Below the pieces are notes generated by a model. The model did no database searches, was not told the origin of the DNA, and was given only the letters and a program-made list of their open reading frames with translations. Positions 23,212 through 37,743 of a DNA stretch of 64,000 nt are shown one piece after another. Both the position numbers and the translations under genes were made by a program. This DNA is from Populus alba (Eukaryota > Streptophyta > Magnoliopsida > Malpighiales > Salicaceae): the NCBI RefSeq assembly GCF_005239225.2, contig NC_133300.1, forward strand, positions 16,211,875-16,275,874. The letters are read 5' to 3'. The stretch's first letter is position 1. Every line of letters begins with the position of its first letter.

Positions 23212-26200
23212 ATGAAAGCAGGAGGCACCGGGGCCGGTGCTGCGAAGCAGATTGTGGATTCGCTGCTTCAGCGGTTTCTCCCTCTCGCACGACGCCGTAT
23301 CGAAACCGCTCAAGCTCAGGTCAATTTTTTCTAATGAAATGATTGAAATTATTTTACTTATATAAAAAATTAATAGAAATAATGCGAAGGGAAAATTTTA
23401 TTTCATGGTTGAATTTTGAAGTAGTAGTAATTTATTAATTTGCTCGCGCGTGTTTGCAGAATATGGTGATTGATAACTCATGGATGCTGGTACGTAGATT
23501 TTTTTGAAACTTTTTTTCCTATTGCCGTCCTGGAATGGGCAAAATGTTGGATGGACCACCTGACCCATCCTATGAACAGGTTTTGGATTCTTTGGCTATG
23601 ATTGCACGCCATACTCCCGTTCCTCTTCTCGAAGCTCTTCTTAAATGGAGAGAGAGGTAATGTAATGTTCGGGTTACTTAGTTAATGATTGATTATTTAT
23701 TATTTTTCATCGCGATAATATGATGGTAGGCTTGTTCTAGCTTCTCATTGTTAGCTCCACTTAGGAAATTGTATAATTTGCTTCTTGGGTTCAATACGGC
23801 CTATAGTTGATACTTCGTTGCCGGGAAAAGAAAAAATAAAATCACAAAAATTTACCTCTTGACCTTTCATTCAGGCAGAATTTGAACTTTGATTGGCTTT
23901 ATCTCTCTGGCAACAATGTATTTCATACATGGGGAATATCATTATTTGCAAGTTAAGAGACACGTGAGGAAGTTGAAGCATTGTGTTGTTTGAGACAGGG
24001 ATTTTTTTTTCTAAGCCAAAAAGAGAAGGTGTTTTCCTGAACTTCTTGTTTATAGTGAGGAGTTTGAAGAAGATAATTTAGAGTAGTTGATGAGAGTAAG
24101 TTGTTTGATGAGAATAATTGAAGAGAATGGCATTTGACGAAGAAGAGACCAAGATTAGTTTGTCAACATAACAATGTAATTGTTCCTGATGTGCACACAT
24201 CTTGATGGCCATATGCAAGGTAAAATGGGGAGAGAGATACTGGTTAATCACTTCACTTGCAAAGGATTTCTGTTCTTTTTGTCCAGGAAATGGAAGGCCG
24301 ATTCCCGTGCTCTGTCAGTAAACAAGTCAGGTTTGTTGGACAAAAGACTGTTGGAGGTGTTAGAAAGAAATTTGAGATTTGAGATAGGACATCTTATGTT
24401 GAGAAAATGGGGACTGATTGTAAACAATGTCATGCTTTTAGTATGAAATTTGAAATTGTGCTGATGATCCTAAACTCTGTAGTCTGTTGTGGTTTGATTG
24501 ACTGGTATAAATGAAAAAAATGTTCCAATTGAAGGCAACAAATCTTGTGGTCATGTGCAAGGTTTATTGTGGTTCATTTTTTGTAGTGGTTGATTTGTCC
24601 TGATATGTTGTTCTTCAGAAATAGAAGTCATTGGCTGGATGTTACACAAAGGGACTCTGCTTGTGAAAAAAATTGGGAAAATTTAAAAACAAAAGAAGCT
24701 TAAACCAGTGTGAAATTGAACTTGTGGATCCAAGGACTTTCAACTTTTACGCTAAATCTTGTAGGGTAACAATGCCTGTTCAGTCCATTTCAAGATTAAC
24801 AGCCTGTATTTTCTTGTTATCCTGCCTCATGAGATGCATCCTTTATAGGAAATAGGTTCCACTCTCTAGCCATCTTCAACAGATCTGTTTCTCTGTTTAA
24901 GATTCACCATATTTGTGTGGGCACCGACCATTTTGACTTGGAAACGTGTTGCCATAGGGAAGCACTTATTATCCAACCATCTATGCACAGCAACCCAGGG
25001 CCACGTTGTTGTCTAGATTGGACCAACCTTCAACTTTCAGTTAATAGGAAACATTGTTGTCCACTTCATTAACAGACATATGAGTGCTGGATAAAATGTG
25101 CACCAAAAAATGTAAATCAAGGGTTGAAGAACTACCAATATTGTCCAAACATGAACAAGGCATGGATTAGGCAGACCTAAAATTTTACCTGACCCAATGT
25201 TATAAAGAATAGATAGACACAAGAAGCATTAGTTTTGTTTTGTTTTTGTTTTTTTTTTGAGTGGTAATTTTCTCTAACAATTTCTCATTTTTTCCCTCTC
25301 TTTGTTGGATTTTTGTTGCAGTGAATCTCCAAAGGGTGCAAATGATGCATCTACATTCCAAAGAAAGGTTTGTCAAGGATAACTGTATAATCAGTATAGT
25401 ACACTGTCATTTCTGATACCAGTAACGTTCTACATCATTAGAAATAAAATTGAAGTTATTTTCATAAAAGATGTAACTTTAAAGCATTCTTTAAACACAT
25501 TTTTTTTACATACATTAGAGGAATTATATTGTTGAGCATCCAAAAGTTTTCCTGCTCTCTTGCGTCAACACATTCAGATCATCTTGGTAACATTGTTGAA
25601 TAAAACTAACTCTTAAAGCTCAATATACTCAACCTCTTAATGACCCCTCATCTTGATCTTCAACAACATCATTATTACCAATGTGATGTCCTTGAATCCA
25701 AATTATATTCTGAAAAGATATTTTGTTAAAACTTGTTGGATCATAGTGGGAAAAAAAAAGTCAAAACAAAGCCAAAGCACTTTGAAAATGATTAAAATGA
25801 AAAGTAAGTTAGCAATGAAGTGAAACTTAAGGGAATGCGAGAATTGATGAAAAATGATGGTTTCAGAGAGCATAGCTTTGTGAAATACTTATTGAGCATT
25901 GTATGTCAATGCTCATGTGTTTGTATTTGTTAGCTCATACAAGTGCACCCTACCATTTAGCTGCATGGGAGGCCATTCTGATAGTCCTTGTATCAAGCTT
26001 AGTCCAGTTTTGAATTGAGTTCACATGCTGACACCCAGCTGCAGCCCAAGCTTTGGATTTAGTTGACATTCACCTGGCCCAAAAATGCATTGATTGTCAA
26101 TATTTAACTGAAGAAATGTTCATTATGATTTCAACTTAGAGATACAATTTTGTACTGTGCATACCTTAAAGTTTTTATTCTTGAATGGTTTAACCTCTAT

Positions 26201-29200
26201 AATAAGATGTCACCAGTCAAATTATAATCTTGCATTTTTCTGCTATTATAAGGAGATTTTAGTATTTAGGTATGATTTCATGTTTCCTTCAGGAATGATG
26301 AGAGAGTAAGCAAATGCCTTTTTTTTTTCCCTGGGCAAGGTCAATGGTTATCAAAAAATCTCAACATATTAAGCATTGAAAGTAAATGCACTCTCATCCT
26401 TGTGCATTGGCAGCAACTGAGCTCCATTCAGTTTCTTCATTTCATTTTTTACAATTCTCTTTTATTTATATCAGTCTTTGGAGATTGATATAAATGGTTG
26501 CATGAATAAGTATGCTATTCTTTTGGATCCTCGTATGCAATCTTGGCCATACATTTGATTCATCATCCTTAGCAATTTCTATATCCCATTTCGCTCTTGT
26601 TTTATGGGGATTTTTGTTGTTCTATGAACCTGCCAAAAATTCTCCCCTCCTACAAACTTAAAACTGGACCGTTCCTCTATAATGAGATAATACTTACCTG
26701 ATTGACAGGTGCACTTCTCGTGTCTTTTGGGATGCCCTCCAATTTATGGTTTAAAAAAATATCTCAGATGAGAGCAAGATGACTAGATTTTAGAATGTTT
26801 CATAACAAATTTTAGTGAGTGGATGAACAAGAAAAGTTTGGCCTATCAAATGACAAGGTTATGGAATTATCTTTATCTCCATCCCATTCAATCCATGCAT
26901 CTGGAACATATATGCACAATGTAATGTTATGAACCTTTTATATGATTATTCTCTGAAACACCCTCAAATATTAAATTTCAGGCTATACTGTAAATAGGAG
27001 TCATAATTATTGCAAATTCAATAATGTTGAAGAATGAGGCATGTACTGGGTAACAATAGATGCACTGGATTAATGTCTTATTCATCGTGCAACTTTCAAG
27101 CTGTTTGTCCTTTGTGTTCAACTTGTAAAGTTTTAAAATTGTAGATGATTTTTCCTGTCATGCACATATCACTAGGGTAACTCATTAAGTAGGAAATACA
27201 TCATATGCCATAAATTCTTCATTCTTAACTTGTTTAGTCTGAAAACATGAAATGCCATGATTTATCTTGATAATGTAGTTGTTTGATTCAGAGATTAATT
27301 TACGTTACTTGTGCTCAGCTTGCAGTGGAGTGCATTTTTTGTTCAGCATGTATCCGTTTTGTGGAATGCTGCCCACAGGAGGGACTCACTGGTTTGTTCA
27401 CTATCCAGTTATGTTACTTATCTGCTTGAATTGTATTTTTTCTAGTTAGATTAAATGGCTGTTCTTCATTGCAGAGAAGCTGTGGTCTGGGCTTGAAAAT
27501 TTTGTTTTTGACTGGCTGATTAATGCTGACAGGTAAAGCTATGGATTTAGGAACTTCTAAAATATGTGTGGTGAACTGAATTATCTGCGTCATGTATATG
27601 AAGTGAGGCGCCAATATCTGTTCTACTGAAACATCAGGCTGGCATGGGGCTGATTTTGTGTCAGCTGTATTAACTGGGATATGATATTTGATAGATTAAA
27701 ATGATTACTTAAGCATGACAGTGCCTTGATCTAGACTGAAGCATGTAATGAAGACATTCAGAATTGAGATATTGAAGTCAATGAAACACTAATAGAAACT
27801 TTGAGGAACAGTCATAAAATATATGTGATTAAACAGTTCTCATGTTCTTCCTTTCTTGTTGTGCATTCAAATATATCTTTGTTATAGGGTTGTTAGCCAG
27901 GTTGAATATCCCTCATTGGTTGATTCGCGAGGGCTTCTTCTGGACTTAGTCGCTCAGCTCTTAGGTGCCTTATCTCGTATCAGGTAACCATTTCATTACA
28001 GTATGATACCTGATATTGATAGTATTATTTGACAAAGCACTTTTTATATTTTGTTTGAAATGTCTTTGTATTTGCACATTTGGCATTTAGATTCATAGAA
28101 AGGAAAGGCAAAATGGAGTTTGTACGATTGAATAATGATGACAGTTTTGGAACTGTGGTGAAATTTTGAATTCCCCCTCCTCTTAATGCATTGCTATTGT
28201 ACCTTTGCTGGCATGATATAGTTAGGGTTTCAGGATCTGGCTACAGTACCCGACTTCTTTTTATCATTTTCCAGGCACTCCTGCTAGTGGTTTCTGTCAT
28301 ATCTTCCCTTTTCCTTGTCCAATATGGACATTTCCCTTTTCTGTCTTGGACCAATACTGGTGGGTTTTTGTTGACCGAAAAGGAAAATGACACAATACAG
28401 AGAGAAAATATCTCCTCTCAATTTCGTCTCTTTTTATATCATTTGATTGTGGAAATAGAAAAAAAGGTTACATACTATATTTAATCGAGGAAGTTGTAGT
28501 TGTTAGTAACTGGAAGCTTTGACATGCATGCTCTAGAAAGTAATAACAGTAACAGAACCAACAGCTGCACCCTTACGTCATCAGTAATCTTTGAAGCAAA
28601 TGTTATTGACTTCTCTCTTTTCTCCTTATACTTCCTGATTAAAGCAATGTACAATTTTTATGGTCCTCTCTGTTTTCTTCCACAGGTTTAGTTCTGTTAC
28701 TGAACGCTTTTTCATGGAACTAAATACACGTCGAATTGATACTAGTGTTGCCCGTAGTGAAACACTCAGTATCATTAATGGGATGCGTTACCTGAAGCTT
28801 GGGGTATGTGTGTGTGATTCACTTATTCCTGAAGTGAATGGCATAAAACAAGGTCTTGATAATGTGATAGTTTACAGGTTAAGACTGAGGGGGGACTGAA
28901 TGCATCGGCTTCCTTTGTGGCGAAAGCAAATCCTCTTAGCCGTTTTCCTCCTAAACGCAAAAGTGAGCTTCACCATGCACTGTGTAATATGCTTTCAAAC
29001 ATTTTGGCTCCACTAGCAGATTGTGGAAAGGGCCAATGGCCCCCAACAGGTGTGGAAAATGCACTTACTTTGTGGTATGAAGCTGTTGGACGAATAAGAG
29101 GGGTGCTTATCCCTTGGATGGACAGACAAAGCAAACATATAGCTGTAAGATGATTTCAGAGAATATCCTCTATTTATATGGAGTTCCAGGTGTTTGATTG

Positions 29201-32200
29201 CATTTTAACTCAATATTTGAATTTCTTATCAGTTTCTTTCACAGTATGTTTCTAGATCTCTAGCCTGTTTAGTTACTTCTCTTTCATTATATTTTCAGCA
29301 ATTTTTTTCTTGGGGAGTTTGCATTTGCACTTCGTCCTATGTTTAATTGACATCTTGTTTTCTTGGCTCTCCTCCTGTTTCTGTTTCTTTGTTATCAATC
29401 TGTTTGGTATTTCCCGGATTATGTAATCTCTCTCGTTTTCTCTAACAGTATCCCTGGCTTGTGCTTTTGTGTGATCTTTTCAATTTGTTAGGTTGGGTAC
29501 CCTCTGGTGACTCTTCTTCTCTGTCTTGGTGATCCTCAAGTATTCCACAATAACTTGAGCCCTCACATGGAGCAACTCTATAAGCTTTTAAGAGTGAGTT
29601 TAAGTTTGGTTTAAGTTAAGTATGGGGAAGGCAAGAGAAGATATGGTTTATATATTTTTTGACAACTGGCTGTCTCATTAGGTTGATTGGTTGAGGGATC
29701 AGAGGCATATCTTTATGGGCTTTCATTTCTATTGTTGCTTTTGCTAGTGCAGGACAAGAACCACCGATTCATGTCCTTGGACTGCCTTCATCGAGTTTTG
29801 AGGTTCTACTTAAGTGTTCATGCAGCTAGCCAGGCCCTAAACCGTATATGGGACTACTTAGACAGTGTGACTTCTCAACTCTTAACAGTTCTGAAGAAAG
29901 GAATGCTTACTCAGGATGTCCAACATGACAAACTTGTTGAATTTTGTGTAACTATTGCTGAACATAACCTTGATTTTGCCATGAACCATATGATATTAGA
30001 ATTGCTGAAGCAAGACAGTCTAAGTGAAGCAAAAGTGATTGGTCTCCGTGCTTTGCTTGCCATAGTTATGTCACCTTCAAGCGAGCACATCGGCTTAGAA
30101 ATATTTAAAGGTACACTTGATAGCTGGTCCTATAACATGTATATATTATCAGTTTGGTTTTGTTAAGAACTATCTAACTGAGCATCATTTTGACTTAATT
30201 GCATAAAACAGGGCATGATATCGGCCATTACATTCCAAAAGTGAAGGCTGCAATCGAATCAATTTTGAGATCTTGTCACAGGATCTACAGTCAGGCTCTT
30301 TTGACTTCCTCAAAGACCACAATTGGTAATATGTTTTTAAAAATTGTCTAGAATCAGTTTTGCTTAGCAGCTTGTTCATGAAGTAATAAATGGACTTGAA
30401 ATGTAGTTTAATTGATTCATGATGGGGATATTTTTTATTCCAGCCCTTTGTTTTAGGATAGGCTGTTTTACTTGCACTGACTGACACTTGATGGATATCC
30501 AATGAGTTTTGGATGATTGTCAATAAAGCCTTGTAATTTGAGCATTTGAACCCAAACTGACCTTGATTAGACAACATTAATTAGTATGGGATGAAGATTT
30601 AGTTGAGTTGAGTTATTTAGCTTTTAGAGGCAACAGTTGACTACTGCTAGCAGTAACAAATGTAAACATATCCTTATATGCCTCTTCTTTCAACCAAATG
30701 GAGAGGTGAATAATACCATGAATGATGGGTTATGATTCTCATTTTCCATGGACTTGACCGTGTAGGGTTCAAAAGAGATTATAGATCTGTGATATGATGG
30801 TGTTTTTTTTTTTCTCTGGTCTTGCGTGTATACTTGCCACAACATCCATTGCATTCATGAACTCCTGGCTATTCTCCATGTTACCTTTCTAGTTTTTTTC
30901 CTGTACATTGCTTTCAATTTGTGCTATTCTTAGATGCAAATGGCTTATATGAAATAAAAATTTATGCTTCCTTAGATGCTGTAACCAAGGAAAAGTCTCA
31001 GGGATATCTTTTCCGGTCAGTCCTGAAGTGTATACCATACCTGATAGAGGAAGTTGGCAGAAGTGATAGAATTACTGAAATAATTCCACAACATGGAATA
31101 AGCATTGATCCTGGTGTTCGTGAGGAAGCAGTGCAAGTATTGAACCGCATTGTTAGCTATCTTCCACATCGTAGATTTGCAGTTATGAGAGGGATGGCCA
31201 ACTTTATCCTTCGGCTTCCCGATGAATTCCCTCTTCTCATCCAAACATCATTGGGGCGCCTGCTGGAACTAATGCGCTTTTGGAGAAGTTGTTTGAACAA
31301 TGATCTAGAATTCCAGGCTGATGATGCAAAGCGTGGAGTGCAGCGAAATGATGGATTTAAGAAGTCTTCTTTCCAACAATCTGAAGTGATAGAGTTTCGT
31401 GCATCGGAGATTGATGCAGTTGGTCTAATCTTCCTTAGCTCTGTGGACAGCCAGATTAGGCATACAGCATTGGAGTTATTGCGTTGTGTACGTGCTTTAA
31501 GGAATGATATACGAGACCGTACATTACGTGAGCAACTGGACCATAATTTAAGAAATGAAGTGGAACCAATATTTGTGATTGATGTCCTTGAAGAACATGG
31601 GGTGAGACATCCTAATTTGTAGTTTTCCATCTTTGATATTTTTTTGTTTCTGTTCTTTAATTTCATGCAAGTAGCAGTCCTTTGAATGCAAATTTCCTTA
31701 TCATATTCACAACTTAGAGGTTTCAAAATTACAGGATGACATTGTTCAGAGCTGTTATTGGGACACTGGGCGCCCATTTGATATGAGACGAGAATCCGAT
31801 GCAATTCCTCCTGAAGTGACACTTCAATCGATCATATTTGAGACTCCTGATAAGAATAGGTGGGCTAGGTGTCTTAGTGAACTCGTCAAATATGCTGCTG
31901 ATCTATGCCCAAGCTCTGTTCAGGATGCAAAGTGAGTAGATTTTGATTGATATATTAGTGCTATCACTGGTTTTTTTCCCCAATTTTACATGTTGAATTG
32001 TTGCATTTACTTCTACCGTCATTTGTCCATTGCTGCCATCTGCAATATTTTTTACCATAGAATTGTTAACCGATGCAGTATTCCCATTGTGGGTTTTTGA
32101 GTTATTCATTATTTGATTTACTAAATTGAAAAGGTGTATAGGTTGTGGTTGTGTATGAATGTGTTGGTTTTATTAGGTTCTCTTGATCTTTGACTACTTG

Positions 32201-35200
32201 ACTAGAAGTGTAGCATAAGCTTTTATGATGCAACATATAGCGTGGATAGAAGTTAGGGTTCTCTAGCCCTAAAGTTACAGACCCAAGCCATAGAGAAATT
32301 TAGAGAAAACTCTGTAGTGTTTTATTAAAAGTTTGAATAATAGTCTTCCTCTTTATAAAAGAAACTAGACATCCTTATCCTTATTGAAAAAGATTCCTAA
32401 TTAAAACTTACCTAACTAATTGAATTCGTCTGGTATTAGAATTTTTATATAGTAAGATACTAATTAAATTAAAAGTCCTAAGCTAAATAGAAAAAATAAT
32501 CTAAATACAAGGTAAATAAAGACAATCTCACATAGTAACTTCCAAGCTTTATTTGAAGGCCTTCCTAATCTTCGATTATCATGAAATTTTAACCCAGTAA
32601 GAAAACAGGGCCTTCAAAATTTTCTGTTAAAATTTTAGTTTGATCTAATGATCAAATTAAAAGTTATGTTTTATTTACCAAACTACATCTTGGACTCTTC
32701 TTCAACTTGTCAAAATCTAAAAATCTTAACCATTAATCAAATAATGCATAAACATTATTATACCAAGAACATGGAAGAAATTTCCCCACGGCACTTTAGG
32801 TTCTCATGTCAAATCTATCTTTCGAATTGAGATGTGACTATTTAGCTGAAGAAATGAATTGAACTCTGGTTATGATGCTGGTTTGTTCTTGACATTGTTG
32901 TTCACATACTTTTCGTGTTTAATGAAGCTCTTCATATCTGTTTATTTTCAAGGAAACTAGATATGGATGATGTCATTTTGTACTCAATTTTAATTGGCAG
33001 GGTGGAGGTCATCCAACGCCTTGCTCACATTACTCCCATTGAGTTAGGTGGGAAGGCTCATCAGTCACAAGATGCAGATAACAAACTCGATCAATGGCTC
33101 ATGTATGCAATGTTTGCATGTTCATGTCCACCAGATAGTAGAGAATCTGGTGGCTTAACAGCTATAACAGCTACCAAAGATCTCTACCATCTTATTTTCC
33201 TCTCTCTAAAATCTGGATCTGAAACAAACATAGTAAGTACATGTTACTACCAATTCTTCTAGTTCAATGGATTTGTATTCATTTGCTTCTTTTATTTTGA
33301 GTAAGTTTGTTATGAGCCCCTATCTAAAAGTGAGTGTCAAAGTGAGGAAAGGGTTCATCAACATTTTCTTTTGTATTTTTTGGCTTAAAATAAGATGCTT
33401 AGACATTTAATTCTCCGACCAACCTCTGTTCTTTAACTGGACCTTAATATCTCTTCTTTCTTGGGGAAAAAATCAGCATGAAGGTAAACTTTATGTCATC
33501 ACTCCCAGCAGGATGGTAATGTCAACCTGGATTAATTTAGGTGGGAGTCCACTAAAAGTGTTTATTTTCTTGTTGCATGTTTTCTAAATGTACCTGTGTT
33601 TCTGTTAGCAATCTGTTTGTGTCAGGTTGTCAGCGAATGTTTAGCAATTGAAAGAGCAAACTTAAGCCAGAGGAAGTTGGTGGGTTAAAAATGTGTGATT
33701 CTTAATGTTAAACGGTAACCAAGTTAGAGAATCATGAGGTCTTATTTTATTTATCTGGTTGTTCTTTGCTGAGAATACGATGTAACCTATATCACAAACT
33801 TGATATAAAGTATGTTATACGTCTAAGATTAAGGGAGAGTTGGCACTGGTCTTTTTTTGTTCAGGAAAAAAAAATATTGCCTTTATGGGGAAGTTCTGCT
33901 TATTATATTAGAACATGACTCATTTTGGCACTAGGTTATTTGCAATGAACATGAGCATGATGTTCATTCAAATGGTTGGTATGTGAAGGCTGGAGTATGT
34001 CACTTAGCCTGACTTGTTTCTCACCATGTCTATCAAAATATAAAGCTGCTAATGATCTTCACATTCGTTTCTAGTAGGACCTTGGGTATGGGGAAGCCTT
34101 ATACTTTACTTTCCACCTTTGTCGTTCATCCAGATTGTATTATGCCTCCATCTCTAGCCTTTTTCATCTATTGAGTATTGAGAAATATTTCTTGGGAGAT
34201 TCATCTTTACAGAAGCCAAATGAGTGGAAACCTTATGAGCTTTGTTTACATCTTGAGATTCTAAACTCCCTTCAATTTAAGAATAGGTTAAAAGGATGTG
34301 GCCTTTGGGTGTCTGGATATCTTTGCTATAGATATTTATTTTAAACATCTTTCTTAGTCTCCAAATCCTTCTCTTTTTCACGTTGTATCTAAAAAAGCAA
34401 GATGTTGAGGACTGTCTTTGGACTGCAGTTCTTGATGAGATGAACACTTACGGAATCTTTCTAGGCATTGTTACCTAATATCTATGATAAGACATTGATA
34501 AAACATAGTCATCGTTAGGGAATCCAGCGACAATGGTAGGGGACCTCAGGAGTTTTTTCCTGTAGCTTGAACCAGGATCTTTTCTTTTTTAGGGGAGCAA
34601 TGGGTATCCTAAGCAGAGTGAAGTCGCTACTATTTTTATTTTATTTTTTGAGAGGGGGAGCAGTTGCGATTTTTATGTGTTTGTGCTATGTTTGTTGTAA
34701 TTCAGACTGTGAATGGAAATAAGTTTTTTAATCGAAGAATTATTTGCTCTTAAAATAATTGTTGTGGGACATGTTTTTTTGCTTCCTTGTGATGTACTGT
34801 TATTTAGAGGATTATCTTTAGTTGATATGCTTTGGGAATAGAAGGTCTTTGATGGAGAATGAAGGCAACAATGGGAATTGGTTTTTATTTATATAGGAAT
34901 TTTAATATTGTATGACTATTTTAGATTTTATTAAATAGGGAATATTAGGATTTATATTTAGTAGTTAAATTAGGATTTAGTTTCCTTATTGAATTAAGAA
35001 TTATTAGGTTTTTCTATTATATTTGTGTTGGTGCATATTAATGTTATTGTTGAATGGTTGAGTTGTTGAAATAAGCACCTAGACATTCAGAAGCACCTGG
35101 ACATTCAATTATGTTATTGGTTGAATTGTTGAATAAAATAGACAGAGTTTTCTTCAAGATTGATTGCGTCTCTCTTGTATTGCTTTCTCCAAGATCGAGT

Positions 35201-37743
35201 GTCTCTCGTGGTTTGTTTTGTCAAAATCAAGTGAGTCTCTCGTTTTTTGATCCCTTCAAGATCAAGTCTGTCTCCCTTGTTGGTGATTTTGATTTCTATT
35301 CTATATTAGCTATCTTGTTTTGTTGATTTTGCTCATCTGGTCCTACAACCTTCCATTTTATTTTATTTTTTTCAGATCTCGTGCTTTGGTCATGCAAGGA
35401 TTCCTTATCTTCTTCCATCTTTTTTCTTCTTCTAATGAAGTTTTCTTTTATCAAAATTACATTTAAGGGCTAATCATTGGTTGGTGAGGCAGGTGCTAAC
35501 CCATATATGACTGTCGTGACCTGAAAATTTGTGTGTTTATTTATAGTGAGCACGCTATTTGGTTGGGTTTGCTGTCATGTATTTGTCAGATTGCTTTGTC
35601 TTTCCCATTCCTCTTTTTCCCAGGAATATTGCAATATGTCTTGTGCTTGTAACTTTATCCCTTTGTGGATGCTGAAGAGAATTGAACCTGCTGCTCTCTT
35701 CTATTGAACTTGAATCTGTTACCAGTTGCTGTGTGCTAAACATGCGATGTCCCAATCTATGCCATTATTATCGCAAAGCAGATAATTGGTCAACAATCGG
35801 AAGAGAGGGTGGTTTTCTCCAGTAGACATACTCACTACAAACAATTAATAAACAATTAGAGGACTTCGGTATTGTTTTACTTTCATGCCCAAATAATTTA
35901 TTTGTTTATTTATTTATTGCTAATGCTCAAATTGGTTCCTTCAACAGCATGCAGCAACCATGGCTCTTGGCCACTCACATCTGGAAGCTTGTGAAATAAT
36001 GTTTAGTGAGCTTTCATCATTTATTGATGAGATATCTTTGGAAACTGAGGGAAAACCTAAATGGAAGGTACGGAGTATATAAATGCATTAAACATGATAT
36101 GTTTGATTTTCATGGCTGTTATTTGTAAGTTCATGAAGTGTGGGGCATAACCCCTAGTGCAATTCATTTAATATTTGTGTCATAAATTCTGGGGAAAAGT
36201 ATGTTATTGCTGGTACCCTAAGATGAGTCAATATACCAAAAGGGAAAAAATCCAAGCAGTTTTCTGCCATGCAACAAACATCTTCAATTATCATGATTAA
36301 TCTCGTATTACTTGTCAGCATAGACATAGGAGAGTAGATGTTTAAAATTGTAGTCCTGCTGTCTGTTTCCAGTGTTTGATGTCATTCCTTGATAAGTTGC
36401 AAAAATCAAAGTGTTGTCACCTTCAGGTTTTCTATCTGTGAAAATTAGCTTAGCTTCCCTTTGTGTGCTCCCAGTGTTCCATGTCCTCCTCAATCTGAAG
36501 CTATGGCATTTTCTGTGTAGTCATTCTTTAAAAGTGTTCAATTGATATCCCAAGAATGTTGATTTTGAAAAGTCAAACAAACATTTGAACTATTAAGTGG
36601 AATGGTGCAAAAGGTTCTGCATAGCTGACCCAAGCTAGTTTGGGATTGAGGCTTGGTTGTTGTTGTTGGTTAAACCAAACATTTGAGCTAAACTTTCTTT
36701 ACTTTGTTTCTGGACCGACCCATTTCTTGTTAATTTTAAAGTTCTCAGCTTTCTATCAATCTAAGATGTCATTTAAACATTGAATTGAAGAATTGATCGA
36801 GGATTAGAGATATTTTTCTCTTTTAGCCTACGTTGTCAAGCTCCATCTGAATGTTACTGTAGGGTGTAGGCTGGGTTTGGACCTATCTTCTTGCCAACAT
36901 ACTAAAATATAATCATCACCCAATGTGAAATGGCTGATAACAATGTCCTTTTCATGCTATATCATTCAATTTTTTTTCTTTTTTAATTTCTCAAATTTTG
37001 GATTTCAGTCCATACTAATTGGATAACTCATTCTCACAAGGTACAAAGTCAAAAACCTCGCCGTGAGGAACTGCGCATTCACATTGCGAATATATACCGA
37101 ACTGTTGCTGAGAATATCTGGCCTGGCACACTGGGGCATAAACGACATTTCCGTCACCATTATCTCAGGTTCATTGATGAAACAACAAGGCAGATCTTAT
37201 CAGCACCCCCTGAGAGCTTCCAAGAAATGCAACCTCTCCGTTATGCACTTGCTTCCGTTCTGAGATCCCTTGCACCTGAATTTTGTTGAGGCAAGGTCTG
37301 AGAAGTTCGATCTCCGAACTAGAAAACGACTATTTGATCTTCTCCTCTCTTGGAGTGATGACACTGGCAGCACGTGGGGCAGGATGGAGTTAGTGATTAC
37401 CGACGTGAAGTTGAGCGCTATAAGGCCTCGCAGCATAGCCGTCAAAAGATTCAATAGACAAAATTTCATTTGATAAAGAACTGAATGAACAAATGAGGCA
37501 ATCCAGTGGGCTTCCATGAATGCAATGGCTTCACTTTTACATGGGCCTTGTTTGATGACAATGCAAGAAAAATGAGTGTCGGGTGATATCTTGGATCAAT
37601 AGTTTGTTCAATGATCCTGCTCCTAGGGCTCCATTTGGTTACTCTCCATCAACCCCATCTTATTCCAAGTATGTAGAAAGTGGGCGTGGAGCTGCTGGTC
37701 GTGATAGACAAAGGGGTAGTCACCATCGTGTCTCTTTAGCAAA
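23212..37743 (+). CDS. FURRY / MOR2-PAG1-like cell morphogenesis protein, N-terminal half
   Basis: Large ARM/HEAT-repeat scaffold of the Furry/Mor2/Tao3 family (plant 'cell morphogenesis protein PAG1'), which in fungi and animals works with NDR kinases in polarised growth; the plant role is less defined. Exons: 23212-23319, ~23562-23656, 25322-25367, 27319-27391, 27475-27532, 27888-27983, 28686-28803, 28878-29144, 29492-29593, 29753-30110, 30212-30325, 30976-31601, 31735-31931, 33001-33232, 35948-36067, 37041-gap. About 1100 residues are covered, of ~2150 expected. Hallmark stretches include [40 protein letters not shown] and [20 protein letters not shown]. The 5' part of exon 2 is diverged and lacks a clear acceptor. 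Six one-base indels lie between 37281 and 37578, with good sense on both sides; they probably reflect poor sequence next to the gap. The C-terminal half is not found beyond the gap. Confidence 0.88.
32195..32835 (-). repeat. LTR-like insertion in FURRY-like intron 13
   Basis: On the minus strand this part of intron 13 (31932-33000) has LTR-leader features: a TTTATAAAG TATA-like box (~32350), AATAAAAC (~32325) and a stretch ending in a GAACCCTAACTTC word. No terminal repeats or target duplication could be fixed, so the limits are approximate. It may be a solo LTR or only AT-rich intron. Confidence 0.3.
34760..35350. repeat. Possible solo LTR in FURRY-like intron 14
   Basis: The segment is bounded by GTTGTGGGAC (34761-34770) and GTCCTACAAC (35340-35349), an inverted pair with one mismatch, as at LTR ends. 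Its last 250 bases hold repeated 'caagatc/gtgtctctc' words typical of a retroelement leader. No target duplication was found. Intron 14 (33233-35947) is otherwise plain. Confidence 0.3.

Noticed and set aside
24180..24446. 88-codon frame in FURRY-like intron 2
   Set aside because: No recognisable domain, and lies in a long intron without splice-consistent flanks.
31157..31822. 221-codon minus-strand frame
   Set aside because: Antisense shadow of FURRY-like exons 12 and 13.
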